NCBI RefSeq assembly: GCF_050632395.1
Contig: NZ_CP192600.1
Span: forward strand, 1,488,001 to 1,552,000
DNA from: JAUYQR01 sp050632395
Lineage (GTDB): Bacteria > Pseudomonadota > Alphaproteobacteria > Rhodobacterales > Rhodobacteraceae
DNA: 64,000 bases
Direction of reading: 5' to 3'
The translations under genes were made by a program, and so were the position numbers. Shown piece by piece: positions 50,447 through 59,022 of the stretch. Below the pieces are notes generated by a model. It ran no database searches, was not told the DNA's origin, and saw nothing but the letters and a program-made list of their open reading frames with translations. The first letter of the stretch is position 1. Every line of letters starts with the position of its first letter.

Positions 50447-51012
50447 GCCGGCGCGGTTCGGTCACGCCGTTCAGCCGGGACTATCGCCGCCCGCCGCGCT
50501 GGGGAATGGGGCTGCCGCCGAACCGGCCTTCGCGCTGGCGGCGGATGCTGCGGCGGGTATTGGACCCCGTGTTCTATCTGAAACTGGTGATGCTGGCTGC
50601 CGGTCTTGGGCTGGTGGTGCTGCCTTACGGCACTGACGCTTTGAATGCGGCGCTGAAACCGGTGGCCTCGACCGACGGGACTTGCCGGGTTCTGGTGGTG
50701 CTTGACGGCGATACGGTGAAGCTTGTCTGCCCCGGCATTGGCGTTGAAACCGCGCGACTGATGGGGTTCGACGCGCCCGAGAAATACTCGCCCCGCTGCG
50801 CGTCAGAGCTGGTGGCGGCGGAGAAGGCGACATGGGGCCTGCGGGGGATGATCTTCAAGGCAAAGTCGCTGGAGGTGGATCGGGACGGGACCGACCGTTA
50901 TGGCCGCGCGCTGGTGCGGTTGCGGCTGGACGGGGTGGATGTTGCGCGGGCGATGATCCGGGCGGGGCATGGGCGCGCCTATTCCGGCGGGCCGAGGGGA
51001 GGGTGGTGCTGA
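50443..51012 (+). CDS. Membrane-anchored SNase-like (thermonuclease) protein
   Basis: 189 residues from a TTG start that overlaps the DegT stop. A single helix (YLKLVMLAAGLGLVVLPYG, about residues 45-63) precedes an SNase-type OB-fold. VLDGDTVKLVC, TARLMGFDAPEKYSPRC and DRYGRALVRLRLDGVDVARAMIRAGHGRAY match the nuclease site (Arg, Asp, Glu, Arg). It may be periplasmic. A start further in (50509) is possible. The role with neighbours is unclear. Confidence 0.78.
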   Translation: MSRRGSVTPFSRDYRRPPRWGMGLPPNRPSRWRRMLRRVLDPVFYLKLVMLAAGLGLVVLPYGTDALNAALKPVASTDGTCRVLVVLDGDTVKLVCPGIGVETARLMGFDAPEKYSPRCASELVAAEKATWGLRGMIFKAKSLEVDRDGTDRYGRALVRLRLDGVDVARAMIRAGHGRAYSGGPRGGWC

Positions 51013-51818
51013 TGCGGGTTGTGCGGATGGGGCAACTGTCGGTCGAGGTGGAACTGGGCGACCTGACGGTGATCGCGCTGTCGGATGGTGAGACGGGGAT
51101 GCCGGTCACGCATCTGCGCGGGCCCGATGGCGCGCCTTTGGCCGACCTTTCAGGTGCGGATGTGGTGGCAGGCAAGCTGCGACTTCCGGTCTGGGCATTT
51201 CTTGTGCGCGGGCCGGAGGGCAGTCTGTTGATCGACAGCGGGGCGGCGGACGCGTGGCATCCGGTGCTGGGGCGGCTGGGCGAGGCGATGCGCGAGGCGG
51301 GCGTCGCGGCCGCAGAGGTGACGGCGGTGGCGCTGACGCATACCCACATCGACCATCTGTCCGGGCTGGTGGCGCGCGACGGCGGGCTGGCGTTTGCGCA
51401 CGCCGACCGGGTGTTCGTGGCGACCGAGGAATTGGGCGACTTCCGCGCCGAGCCGCGCATGGCGCCTGTCTTGGCGCGGCTGATGCCGCTGGAACAGGGC
51501 GATGCGCCGATGCGGGGTGTCGTGGCGATCAACGCGCCGGGACATTCGCCGGGGCACATGGCGTTTCTGGTGGACGGGCGGATGCTGATCTGGGGCGACA
51601 TCGTGCACCACGCGGCCGTGCAGTTCGCGGCGCCCGAGGTGACTTGGGTCTATGACAGCGATCAGGCGCTGGCGCGGGCCAGTCGGCTGGCGCTGATGCA
51701 GCGGGCGGTGGAGGAGGGGTTCATCGTTGCGGGGGCGCATCTGCCGCATCCGGCGATCGGGCGGATCGAGCGGGCGGGCGAGGGATACGCGTTCAAGCAG
51801 GTTCAGGGCGGGGCCTGA
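51012..51818 (+). CDS. Metallo-beta-lactamase-fold hydrolase
   Basis: 268 residues, starting at the ATG overlapping the nuclease stop. The metal site is THTHIDHLSG (His-x-His-x-Asp-His), with the later ligands INAPGHSPGHMAF and LIWGDIVHHAAV and a final His in AGAHLPHPAIG. The single-domain form fits lactonase/AttM-like or hydroxyacylglutathione-type hydrolases. No signal peptide. It ends the operon; a GGATATTT repeat fragment follows. Substrate not assignable. Confidence 0.83.
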   Translation: MRVVRMGQLSVEVELGDLTVIALSDGETGMPVTHLRGPDGAPLADLSGADVVAGKLRLPVWAFLVRGPEGSLLIDSGAADAWHPVLGRLGEAMREAGVAAAEVTAVALTHTHIDHLSGLVARDGGLAFAHADRVFVATEELGDFRAEPRMAPVLARLMPLEQGDAPMRGVVAINAPGHSPGHMAFLVDGRMLIWGDIVHHAAVQFAAPEVTWVYDSDQALARASRLALMQRAVEEGFIVAGAHLPHPAIGRIERAGEGYAFKQVQGGA

Positions 51819-52121
51819 GGCCGGAGTTCCAGCCGCCGCGCAGCGGGCGGTGGTCGAGCCTTTGGCGGGAGTATTTTTGAAAAGAGCAAGCTGATGGGCC
51901 GGTCTTGCCGCTGGAGGTGCAAGGCTTTGGGCACAAAGACTGTTGCGGGCCGCAGGACGCGCGGGAGGCTGAAGCCCAAGGTGCCGATGCCGCAGCGCCG
52001 CACCGGTGTTTTTAGGGCTGCGTTCGGTTGACCCCGGGCTGGGGGCGGAGTAAACGGGCGCAAGAGATCAAGCAGGCCGACACGTGCCTGCAAGCTCGTC
52101 GCCAGCATCAAGGAGCCCCTC
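51819..52121 (+). other. Intergenic region upstream of nuo, with promoter candidate
   Basis: 303 bp with no gene. A GGAGTATTTTTGAAAAGAGC fragment of the dispersed repeat lies at about 51868-51890. TTGACC (52028-52033), a 17-bp spacer and TAAACG (52051-52056) form a fair sigma-70 promoter for the nuo operon. AGGAG at 52111 is the nuoA ribosome site. Confidence 0.6.
52028..52056 (+). promoter_or_regulatory. Candidate nuo promoter
   Basis: TTGACC-N17-TAAACG, 66 bp before nuoA. Five of six bases match the -35 consensus and three of six the -10. Confidence 0.5.
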
Positions 52122-52487
52122 GTGGACCTGCTTCTCCGAGAGTATCTTCCCATACTTGTTCTCATGGGCGTGGCCACGGGCCTTGGCCTTGTCCTGATCC
52201 TAGCCGCCGCCGTGCTGGCGGTGCGCAATCCGGACCCCGAAAAGGTCAGCGCCTACGAATGCGGATTCAACGCCTTTGACGATGCGCGGATGAAGTTCGA
52301 CGTGCGGTTCTACCTTGTGTCGATCCTGTTCATCATCTTTGACCTTGAGGTCGCGTTCCTGTTCCCGTGGGCTGTGGCCTTTGGCGAGATCAGCATGGCG
52401 GCGTTCTGGTCGATGATGCTGTTTCTGGGCGTGCTGACCGTGGGCTTTGCCTACGAATGGAAGAAAGGGGCGCTGGAATGGGAGTGA
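52122..52487 (+). CDS. nuoA: NADH-quinone oxidoreductase subunit A
   Basis: 121 residues from a GTG start with AGGAG 6 nt upstream. Three membrane helices; the loop NPDPEKVSAYECGFNAFDDARMKF holds the conserved ECG near the quinone channel. It is a membrane-arm subunit of complex I and the first gene of the operon. nuoB begins before the stop. Confidence 0.95.
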   Translation: MDLLLREYLPILVLMGVATGLGLVLILAAAVLAVRNPDPEKVSAYECGFNAFDDARMKFDVRFYLVSILFIIFDLEVAFLFPWAVAFGEISMAAFWSMMLFLGVLTVGFAYEWKKGALEWE

Positions 52488-53011
52488 TGCCGGGGGCCAA
52501 CACGGCCGGGGGCGACAACGAAGTTGCCACCCAGTCCCTGAACCGCGAGTTGCAGGACAAGGGCTTTCTGCTCACCTCGACCGAGGATCTGATCAACTGG
52601 GCGCGCACAGGCAGCTTGCACTGGATGACCTTTGGTCTGGCCTGCTGCGCGGTCGAGATGATGCACACCTCGATGCCGCGCTATGACGCGGAACGCTTTG
52701 GCGTGGCGCCGCGCGCGTCCCCGCGCCAGTCGGACGTGATGATTGTTGCGGGCACCTTGACCAACAAGATGGCCCCGGCCTTGCGCAAGGTTTACGACCA
52801 GATGCCCGAACCCCGCTATGTGATCAGCATGGGGTCCTGCGCCAATGGCGGGGGGTATTACCACTACTCCTACAGCGTGGTGCGCGGTTGCGACCGGATC
52901 GTGCCGGTCGACATCTACGTTCCCGGCTGCCCGCCCACGGCCGAAGCGCTGCTTTATGGCATCTTGCAGTTGCAGCGGAAGATCCGTCGCACCGGCACCA
53001 TTACCCGTTGA
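52478..53011 (+). CDS. nuoB: NADH-quinone oxidoreductase subunit B
   Basis: 177 residues from the ATG at 52478, with AGGGG 7 nt upstream; the ATG at 52487 is the alternative. Cluster N2 ligands are intact: GLACCAVEMM (two adjacent Cys), SMGSCANGGG and YVPGCPPTAEA. Subunit B passes electrons to quinone. It overlaps nuoA by 10 bp. Confidence 0.96.
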   Translation: MGVMPGANTAGGDNEVATQSLNRELQDKGFLLTSTEDLINWARTGSLHWMTFGLACCAVEMMHTSMPRYDAERFGVAPRASPRQSDVMIVAGTLTNKMAPALRKVYDQMPEPRYVISMGSCANGGGYYHYSYSVVRGCDRIVPVDIYVPGCPPTAEALLYGILQLQRKIRRTGTITR

Positions 53012-53020
53012 GGACCGCAC

Positions 53021-53626
53021 ATGTCTGAAGCCCTGACAGAGCTTGGAGCGATCATCGCGCTGAAGCGGCCCGATGCGGTGCTGGCGTCGGACGTGACGCA
53101 TGGCGAGCTGACGCTGACCGTGGCGCTGCAATATCTGGAAGGGCTGGTGGAGTTCCTGCGCGACGATGCGTCGTGCCGCTTCACCTCGCTGGTTGACATC
53201 ACGGCGATTGATTACCCGGACCGCGCGGCGCGGTTCGACGTGGTCTACCACTTTCTGAGCATGTACCAGAACCACCGTATCCGGCTGAAGGTTGCGGTGC
53301 GGGCCGAGGACATGGTGCCGTCGATCCACACGCTTCACCCGTCGGCCAACTGGTTCGAGCGGGAAGTGTTCGACATGTTCGGCATACTGTTCAGCGGCCA
53401 CCCGGACCTGCGCCGGATCCTGACGGACTACGGCTTTCGCGGGCATCCGCTGCGCAAGGACTTTCCGACCACCGGCTATACCGAGGTGCGCTATGACGAG
53501 GCGCAGAAGCGCGTCGTATATGAGCCGGTCAAGCTGGTGCAGGAATATCGGCAGTTCGATTTCATGAGCCCATGGGAAGGGGCTGAATATATCCTTCCCG
53601 GTGATCAGAAGGCGGGTGCGAAATGA
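53021..53626 (+). CDS. nuoC: NADH-quinone oxidoreductase subunit C
   Basis: 201 residues, the 30-kDa subunit. SLVDITAIDYPDRAARFDVVYHFLS, SANWFEREVFDMFGI and GHPDLRRILTDYGFRGHPLRKDFPTTGYTEV are the conserved stretches. It supports subunits B and D in the peripheral arm. It is separate from nuoD, unlike the nuoCD fusion of E. coli. A small membrane gene overlaps its stop and intervenes. Confidence 0.95.
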   Translation: MSEALTELGAIIALKRPDAVLASDVTHGELTLTVALQYLEGLVEFLRDDASCRFTSLVDITAIDYPDRAARFDVVYHFLSMYQNHRIRLKVAVRAEDMVPSIHTLHPSANWFEREVFDMFGILFSGHPDLRRILTDYGFRGHPLRKDFPTTGYTEVRYDEAQKRVVYEPVKLVQEYRQFDFMSPWEGAEYILPGDQKAGAK

Positions 53627-53841
53627 TGGACTTTGACGCGCGCTGGGGCTGGAGTGCGATGCACGGTGGCGGCAGCCTGATCTGGATGTTGATCGCCGCC
53701 GTGGTGATCGTGGTGCCGTTCTGGCGGCTGCTGCCGAAGTTCGGGATTCCGAGCTGGGTAGCGTTGATTGCCGTGTTCCCGCTGGCGGCCGTGGTGCTGC
53801 TGTGGGCAATGGCGTTCAAGGACAAGGGCGGGCAGGCATGA
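53623..53841 (+). CDS. Small membrane protein between nuoC and nuoD (unknown)
   Basis: 72 residues, overlapping nuoC and nuoD by 4 bp each. Two helices (SLIWMLIAAVVIVVPFWRLL and WVALIAVFPLAAVVLLWAMAF) flank a short loop. Small unidentified genes inside nuo are known from Rhodobacter. The tight coupling supports translation, but there is no evident function beyond a possible complex I assembly or accessory role. Confidence 0.7.
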   Translation: MMDFDARWGWSAMHGGGSLIWMLIAAVVIVVPFWRLLPKFGIPSWVALIAVFPLAAVVLLWAMAFKDKGGQA

Positions 53842-55076
53842 TGGACGGCGATATTCGCACCAACACCTACGACGACGGGTCGACCGACTTTCAGACCGGC
53901 GAACAGAAGATCCGCAACTTCAACCTGAACTTCGGCCCGCAACACCCAGCCGCGCATGGCGTGCTGCGGCTGGTGCTGGAGCTGGACGGCGAGATCGTCG
54001 AACGCTGCGATCCGCATATCGGGCTTTTGCACCGCGGCACCGAAAAGCTGATGGAAAGCCGGACCTATCTGCAGAACCTGCCCTATTTCGACCGGCTGGA
54101 TTACGTCGCGCCGATGAACCAGGAACATGCCTGGTGTCTGGCAATCGAAAAGCTGACCGGGGTGGAGGTGCCGCGCCGGGCCAGTCTGATCCGGGTGCTG
54201 TATTCCGAAATCGGCCGCGTGCTGAACCATCTTTTGAACGTGACCACGCAGGCGATGGACGTGGGCGCGCTGACCCCGCCGCTGTGGGGTTTCGAGGAAC
54301 GCGAACAGCTGATGGTGTTTTATGAGCGCGCGTCCGGCTCGCGGCTGCATGCGGCGTATTTCCGCCCCGGCGGCGTGCATGTCGACCTGCCTGACCAGCT
54401 TTTGGAAGATATCGACGCCTGGGCCGTGCAGTTCCCGCGCGTGCTGGACGATATCGACGGGCTGCTGACCGAAAACCGGATCTTCAAGCAGCGCAACGTC
54501 GATATCGGCGTGGTGACGGAAAAGGACATCCAGGACTGGGGCTTTTCCGGCGTGATGGTGCGCGGGTCGGGCCTGGCCTGGGATTTGCGCCGCGCGCAGC
54601 CCTATGAGTGCTACGACGAGTTCGAGTTTCAGATCCCCGTCGGCACCAATGGCGACTGTTATGACCGCTATCTGTGCCGGATGCAGGAAATGCGCGAGTC
54701 GACCAGCATCATCCGGCAGGCGATTGCCAAGCTGCGGGTGGAAAAGGGCGACGTGCTGGCGCGGGGCAAGATTACGCCGCCGAAACGGGCCGAGATGAAG
54801 ACCTCGATGGAAGCGTTGATCCATCACTTCAAGCTTTACACCGAAGGCTTCCACGTTCCGGCGGGCGAGATCTATGCCGCGGTCGAGGCGCCGAAGGGTG
54901 AGTTCGGCGTCTATCTGATCGCCGACGGCACCAACAAACCCTACCGCGCCAAGATCCGCGCGCCGGGCTTCCTGCATCTGCAGGCGATGGACTACATCTG
55001 CAAGGGGCACCAATTGGCAGACGTGTCGGCCATCATCGGCACGATGGATGTCGTGTTCGGGGAGATCGACCGGTGA
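53838..55076 (+). CDS. nuoD: NADH-quinone oxidoreductase subunit D
   Basis: 412 residues, the 49-kDa subunit. NFGPQHPAAHGVLRLVLEL, the quinone-site histidine and the C-terminal LPDVSAIIGTMDVVFGEIDR region are conserved. It descends from the large subunit of NiFe hydrogenases but lacks the metal Cys pairs. The start ATGA overlaps the small membrane gene, and the stop overlaps the next small gene (TGATG). Confidence 0.96.
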   Translation: MMDGDIRTNTYDDGSTDFQTGEQKIRNFNLNFGPQHPAAHGVLRLVLELDGEIVERCDPHIGLLHRGTEKLMESRTYLQNLPYFDRLDYVAPMNQEHAWCLAIEKLTGVEVPRRASLIRVLYSEIGRVLNHLLNVTTQAMDVGALTPPLWGFEEREQLMVFYERASGSRLHAAYFRPGGVHVDLPDQLLEDIDAWAVQFPRVLDDIDGLLTENRIFKQRNVDIGVVTEKDIQDWGFSGVMVRGSGLAWDLRRAQPYECYDEFEFQIPVGTNGDCYDRYLCRMQEMRESTSIIRQAIAKLRVEKGDVLARGKITPPKRAEMKTSMEALIHHFKLYTEGFHVPAGEIYAAVEAPKGEFGVYLIADGTNKPYRAKIRAPGFLHLQAMDYICKGHQLADVSAIIGTMDVVFGEIDR

Positions 55077-55234
55077 TGCCGGACGTGACGATCAACCTCT
55101 GGACGGTGATCCTTGGGGCGGCCTCGGGGCTTGCCGCCGTGTTTGGTGCCCGGAAGGGCAATCCGTTCGTCATGGGTGCCGTCTTTGGCGCTGTCACCGC
55201 TGTAATCCTGACTGTTGCCAAGGGATTTATCTGA
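55076..55234 (+). CDS. Small membrane protein between nuoD and nuoE (unknown)
   Basis: 52 residues from the ATG overlapping the nuoD stop (TGATG), ending at the TGA at 55232-55234. The sequence MPDVTINLWTVILGAASGLA starts the first helix and GAVFGAVTAVILTVAKGFI makes the second. Exact coupling to nuoD and 3-bp spacing to nuoE argue for a real gene, though it is too short for most gene finders. Function unknown. Confidence 0.6.
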   Translation: MPDVTINLWTVILGAASGLAAVFGARKGNPFVMGAVFGAVTAVILTVAKGFI

Positions 55235-55237
55235 ACC

Positions 55238-56434
55238 ATGTTGCGCCGCCTTCACAAAGACCAACCGGCCTCCTTCGCCTTCACTCCGGCGAACCTTGCG
55301 TGGGCCAAGGGGCAGATTTCCAAGTATCCCGAGGGTCGTCAGGCATCGGCGATCATCCCGCTTCTGTGGCGCGCGCAGGAGCAGGAGGGGTGGCTGAGCC
55401 GCCCTGCCATCGAACACGTCGCCTCGATGCTGGGGTTGGCCTATATCCGGGCGCTGGAAGTGGCGACCTTCTACTTCATGTTCCAGCTGCAACCGGTCGG
55501 TTCGGTGGCGCATATCCAGATTTGCGGCACCACATCCTGCATGATCTGCGGGGCGGAAGATCTGGTTGCGGTGTGCAAGGAGCTGATCGCCAAGCAGCCC
55601 CACGCGCTGTCGGCGGACGGCAAGTTTTCGTGGGAAGAGGTCGAGTGTCTGGGGGCCTGCGCCAATGCGCCGATGGCCCAGATCGGCAAGGATTACTACG
55701 AGGATCTGACGCCGGAAAAGCTGCGCGAATTGATCGGGCGGTTCTCGAACGGTGAGGTGCCGGTGCCGGGGTCGCAGATCGGACGCTATGCCGCGGAGCC
55801 TGCAAGCGGGCTGACCTCGCTGACCGAGTTCGAAAGCGGGCGGCGGCAGTATAACGCCAGTGTGCAGGCGGCGGTTGATCTGGGCGATACCGTGAAGCGG
55901 ATCGACGGGACCGAAGTGCCGCTGACGACGCCGTGGCTGGGCAAGCCCGCTGCGGTGAAGCCCGCCAAGGGCGTGCCGGTGGAGCCGAAGCCGGGGAAAA
56001 GCGAGCGCGCCGACGCGACCGGCAGCACCGTTCAGGAGGCGGCCGCCCGGTCGAAGGGCAAGCCTGTGACCGACGGAAACGCGCCGAACGCGACGCCTCT
56101 GGCGACGCCCGAGGCAAAGGCGATGCCAACCGACGTGGCGGCGGGGCCGGCGACCCGGCCGCAAGCGCTGGTTTCGGCACGCGGCGGCAAGCCTGATGAC
56201 TTGAAGCTGATCGTGGGCATCGGGCCGAAGCTGGAGAAACTGTGCCACCAGCTGGGGTTCTACCACTTTGACCAGATCGCCAACTGGACCTCGGAAGAGA
56301 TCGCTTGGGTCGACAGCAATCTTGAAGGGTTCAAGGGCCGCGTCACCCGCGACAAGTGGGTGGTGCAGGCGAAGATACTTGCAGCGGGCGGCACTGTCGC
56401 CGAAGCGGAGGCCGCAGCACGACGGACGGAGTGA
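55238..56434 (+). CDS. nuoE: NADH-quinone oxidoreductase subunit E with extended C-terminal domain
   Basis: 398 residues. The first 160 or so hold the [2Fe-2S] N1a site: Cys residues in ICGTTSC and CLGAC. Classic NuoE is about 160-220 residues. Here an Ala/Pro-rich linker and a 60-residue helical domain follow (residues about 320-380, DDLKLIVGIGPKLEKLCHQL to RDKWVVQAKI), as in long Rhodobacter NuoE. The same domain occurs in the next gene at 41 of 61 identical positions by hand count. It accepts electrons with NuoF. Confidence 0.93.
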   Translation: MLRRLHKDQPASFAFTPANLAWAKGQISKYPEGRQASAIIPLLWRAQEQEGWLSRPAIEHVASMLGLAYIRALEVATFYFMFQLQPVGSVAHIQICGTTSCMICGAEDLVAVCKELIAKQPHALSADGKFSWEEVECLGACANAPMAQIGKDYYEDLTPEKLRELIGRFSNGEVPVPGSQIGRYAAEPASGLTSLTEFESGRRQYNASVQAAVDLGDTVKRIDGTEVPLTTPWLGKPAAVKPAKGVPVEPKPGKSERADATGSTVQEAAARSKGKPVTDGNAPNATPLATPEAKAMPTDVAAGPATRPQALVSARGGKPDDLKLIVGIGPKLEKLCHQLGFYHFDQIANWTSEEIAWVDSNLEGFKGRVTRDKWVVQAKILAAGGTVAEAEAAARRTE

Positions 56435-56487
56435 GGGACGGGGTGCCACGCCACAACGGCGGGCCGATCAACGGGAGCGACAAGGGA

Positions 56488-57135
56488 ATGCGCAAGGCAG
56501 AGAATATGAATGCCCCTTGGCTGGGCGGTTGGGTTCTTGGGGCGGCGGCGGGTCTGGTGGCCTTCGGCGTCCTTGTGATCGTCGGCAAGTTCGACCTTTT
56601 CCCGGCCGGTGCGCTGGCGGTCGTGGTTGCGGCGGCGGCGGGTCTGGTGCTTGGGATGCCTTGGGGCGCGCAGGGGCCGGCACTTCCCGTCACCCCGCTG
56701 AAAGCCGCCGCAAAGCCGGCGGCCAGTGCCGAACCGGTTGCCGCTGCGGCCACCCCGGCAGCCTTTGTCGCGGTTCCCGAAGCCGCACCTGCACCTGCCG
56801 CAAAGCCTGCGGCCAAGGCAGCCGCAAAGCCGAAGGCCGCCAAGGCCAAGGCTGACGGTCCGGAACGGCTGACCGCACCCCGCAAGGGCCGCGCCGACGA
56901 CCTGAAGGAAATCGAGGGCATTGGCCCGGCGATGGAAAAACTGGTGAACGAACTGGGCTTTTACCACTTTGACCAGATCGCTGGTTGGTCGGATGCGGAC
57001 GTGGCCTGGGTCGACGCCAACATGAAGACTTTCAAGGGCCGCATCGTCCGCGACAAGTGGGTGGCGCAGGCGAAGATTATCGTCAACGAGGGTCTTGAGG
57101 CGTTCCGTGAACGCGCCAAGACCAACAATTACTAA
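56488..57135 (+). CDS. Membrane-anchored protein with NuoE-like C-terminal helical domain
   Basis: 215 residues from the ATG at 56488; an ATG at 56506 is possible. Two N-terminal helices (GGWVLGAAAGLVAFGVLVIV, LAVVVAAAAGLVLG) are followed by a long Ala/Pro/Lys linker and a domain at residues 137-197 (DDLKEIEGIGPAMEKLVNEL to RDKWVAQAKI). That domain closely matches the C-terminus of NuoE just upstream and resembles the helical extension of alphaproteobacterial ribosomal protein L21. It may tether complex I or assist its assembly; this is inference. Confidence 0.78.
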   Translation: MRKAENMNAPWLGGWVLGAAAGLVAFGVLVIVGKFDLFPAGALAVVVAAAAGLVLGMPWGAQGPALPVTPLKAAAKPAASAEPVAAAATPAAFVAVPEAAPAPAAKPAAKAAAKPKAAKAKADGPERLTAPRKGRADDLKEIEGIGPAMEKLVNELGFYHFDQIAGWSDADVAWVDANMKTFKGRIVRDKWVAQAKIIVNEGLEAFRERAKTNNY

Positions 57136-57143
57136 GGACGGCC

Positions 57144-57365
57144 ATGCAGCGCCCCGACCCAGTCGAGATGAAGCGGGCGGCGCAGACGCGCCTCGTTGCC
57201 TTTGTCATCGCAGGGACGATGATCCTGTGGATGGGGGCGCAGTGGCTGGGCGGCAGGTTGGGATGGGAGACGCGCTTTGTCTTCCTGTTCGACTTTGCCG
57301 CCATAGCTGCCTTCGTCTGGGCGATGGTGGTGACGTATCAGATCTGGCGGGGACGCCAGAGGTAG
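57144..57365 (+). CDS. Small two-helix membrane protein in nuo operon
   Basis: 73 residues, 8 bp after the previous gene. RLVAFVIAGTMILWMGAQWL and FLFDFAAIAAFVWAMVVTYQ are two membrane helices around a short loop, with a basic tail RGRQR. It resembles small DUF5337-type proteins of this family, from memory. Function unknown; the position inside nuo suggests co-expression with complex I. Confidence 0.72.
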   Translation: MQRPDPVEMKRAAQTRLVAFVIAGTMILWMGAQWLGGRLGWETRFVFLFDFAAIAAFVWAMVVTYQIWRGRQR

Positions 57366-57377
57366 GAAGGCTACGAG

Positions 57378-58673
57378 ATGCTGAAAGATCAGGACCGCAT
57401 TTTCACCAACCTTTACGGGATGCATGACCGCTCTCTGAAGGGTGCGATGAAGCGCGGGCATTGGAATGGCACCGCCGAGATCATCCAGCGCGGCCGCGAC
57501 ACCCTGATCGAACAGGTCAAGGCGTCGGGTCTGCGCGGGCGGGGCGGGGCTGGTTTTCCGACCGGGTTGAAGTGGTCGTTCATGCCCAAGCAATCGGACG
57601 GGCGGCCGAGCTATCTGGTGATCAACGCCGACGAATCCGAACCGGGCACCTGCAAGGACCGGGAAATCATGCGGCACGATCCGCACACCCTGATCGAAGG
57701 CGCGCTGATCGCGGCCTTCGCGATGGGGGCGAATGCCTGTTATATCTATATCCGCGGCGAATACATCCGCGAACGCGAGGCGCTGCAGACCGCGATCGAC
57801 GAATGCTATGATGCGGGACTGATCGGCAAGAACGCCGCGAAGTCGGGTTGGGATTTCGACTGCTACCTGCACCACGGCGCGGGCGCCTACATTTGCGGCG
57901 AGGAAACCGCGCTTCTGGAAAGCCTTGAGGGCAAGAAGGGGATGCCGCGGATGAAGCCGCCGTTCCCGGCGGGGTCGGGCCTTTACGGCTGCCCGACAAC
58001 GGTGAACAACGTGGAATCCATCGCTGTTGTCCCGACCATCCTGCGCCGAGGCGCGGAGTGGTTTGCGGGCTTTGGCCGCCCGAACAACACCGGCACCAAG
58101 CTTTTTGGCATCTCGGGCCATGTGAACAATCCTTGCGTGGTCGAAGAGGCGATGTCGATCCCGCTGAAGGAACTGCTGGAGCGCCATTGCGGCGGCGTTC
58201 GCGGCGGGTGGAAGAACATCAAGGCTGTCATTCCGGGCGGGTCGTCGGTGCCCTTGTTGACGCAGACGCAATGCGACGACGCGATCATGGATTTCGACTG
58301 GCTGCGCGAGCAGCGGTCGGGCCTTGGCACGGCGGCGGTGATCGTGATGGACCAGTCGACCGACGTGATCAAGGCGATCTGGCGGTTGTCGAAGTTCTAC
58401 AAGCACGAGTCCTGCGGCCAGTGCACGCCCTGCCGCGAAGGCACCGGCTGGATGATGCGGGTGATGGACCGCCTTGTGCGTGGCGAGGCAGAGGTCGAGG
58501 AGATCGACATGCTGATCTCGGTCACCAAGCAGGTCGAGGGTCACACGATCTGTGCGCTTGGCGACGCGGCGGCCTGGCCGATCCAAGGGCTAGTGCGGGC
58601 GTTCCGCGAAGAAATCGAAGACCGGATCAAGGCCCGCAAGACCGGCCGCATGGGCGCGATGGCGGCGGAGTGA
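57378..58673 (+). CDS. nuoF: NADH-quinone oxidoreductase subunit F
   Basis: 431 residues. The NADH/FMN site is LRGRGGAGFPTGLKWS, NADESEPGTCKDREI is the flavin region, and cluster N3 is SCGQCTPCREGTGWM with a fourth Cys in HTICALGD. It oxidises NADH and passes electrons via FMN to the iron-sulphur chain. The stop overlaps the next small gene. Confidence 0.97.
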   Translation: MLKDQDRIFTNLYGMHDRSLKGAMKRGHWNGTAEIIQRGRDTLIEQVKASGLRGRGGAGFPTGLKWSFMPKQSDGRPSYLVINADESEPGTCKDREIMRHDPHTLIEGALIAAFAMGANACYIYIRGEYIREREALQTAIDECYDAGLIGKNAAKSGWDFDCYLHHGAGAYICGEETALLESLEGKKGMPRMKPPFPAGSGLYGCPTTVNNVESIAVVPTILRRGAEWFAGFGRPNNTGTKLFGISGHVNNPCVVEEAMSIPLKELLERHCGGVRGGWKNIKAVIPGGSSVPLLTQTQCDDAIMDFDWLREQRSGLGTAAVIVMDQSTDVIKAIWRLSKFYKHESCGQCTPCREGTGWMMRVMDRLVRGEAEVEEIDMLISVTKQVEGHTICALGDAAAWPIQGLVRAFREEIEDRIKARKTGRMGAMAAE

Positions 58674-58915
58674 TGCGGATGGCGGCTGCCCTTTCCCTGA
58701 CGGTTGCGACGGCCTGCGTGCCGGTGGCCCAAAAGGCCGCCGCCCCTGCCGCGCTACGGGTCACGAACGGCGGCCAGCCCTTTGCGATGTGGGACGGCGC
58801 GCCCGCCCGCAAGGTGGCCGAGGCGGAATGTGCGGCGCGGGGCCAGATGCTGCGCACCTCGATCTACGACCGGTTCGAGGCAGGAGCTTGGGTGTTCGTC
58901 GAGGGCTGCGTATGA
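58673..58915 (+). CDS. Small lipoprotein in nuo operon
   Basis: 80 residues from the ATG overlapping the nuoF stop. A short signal peptide with lipobox-like ATAC at residues 12-15 gives a mature protein starting at Cys15. The rest (MWDGAPARKVAEAECAARGQ, YDRFEAGAWVFVEGCV) is a small compact domain with two further cysteines. Function unknown. Confidence 0.65.
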   Translation: MRMAAALSLTVATACVPVAQKAAAPAALRVTNGGQPFAMWDGAPARKVAEAECAARGQMLRTSIYDRFEAGAWVFVEGCV

Positions 58916-59022
58916 CATATCACGCGCGCCTTGGTCACAACCCGCTGATCCGCCCGGTTTGTCATGGCATATCAAGGGGGTTTTCCCCCATCTCTGCGGC
59001 AGTCATCGCCAAGGAGGCCAAG

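Noticed and set aside
53562..55013. Long antisense reading frame opposite nuoC-nuoD
   Set aside because: High GC with strong third-position bias creates long antisense frames. The encoded sequence is His/Arg/Gln-rich with no family resemblance, and the sense strand encodes clear Nuo proteins. The same applies to antisense frames at 39595-41448 and 47952-48950.
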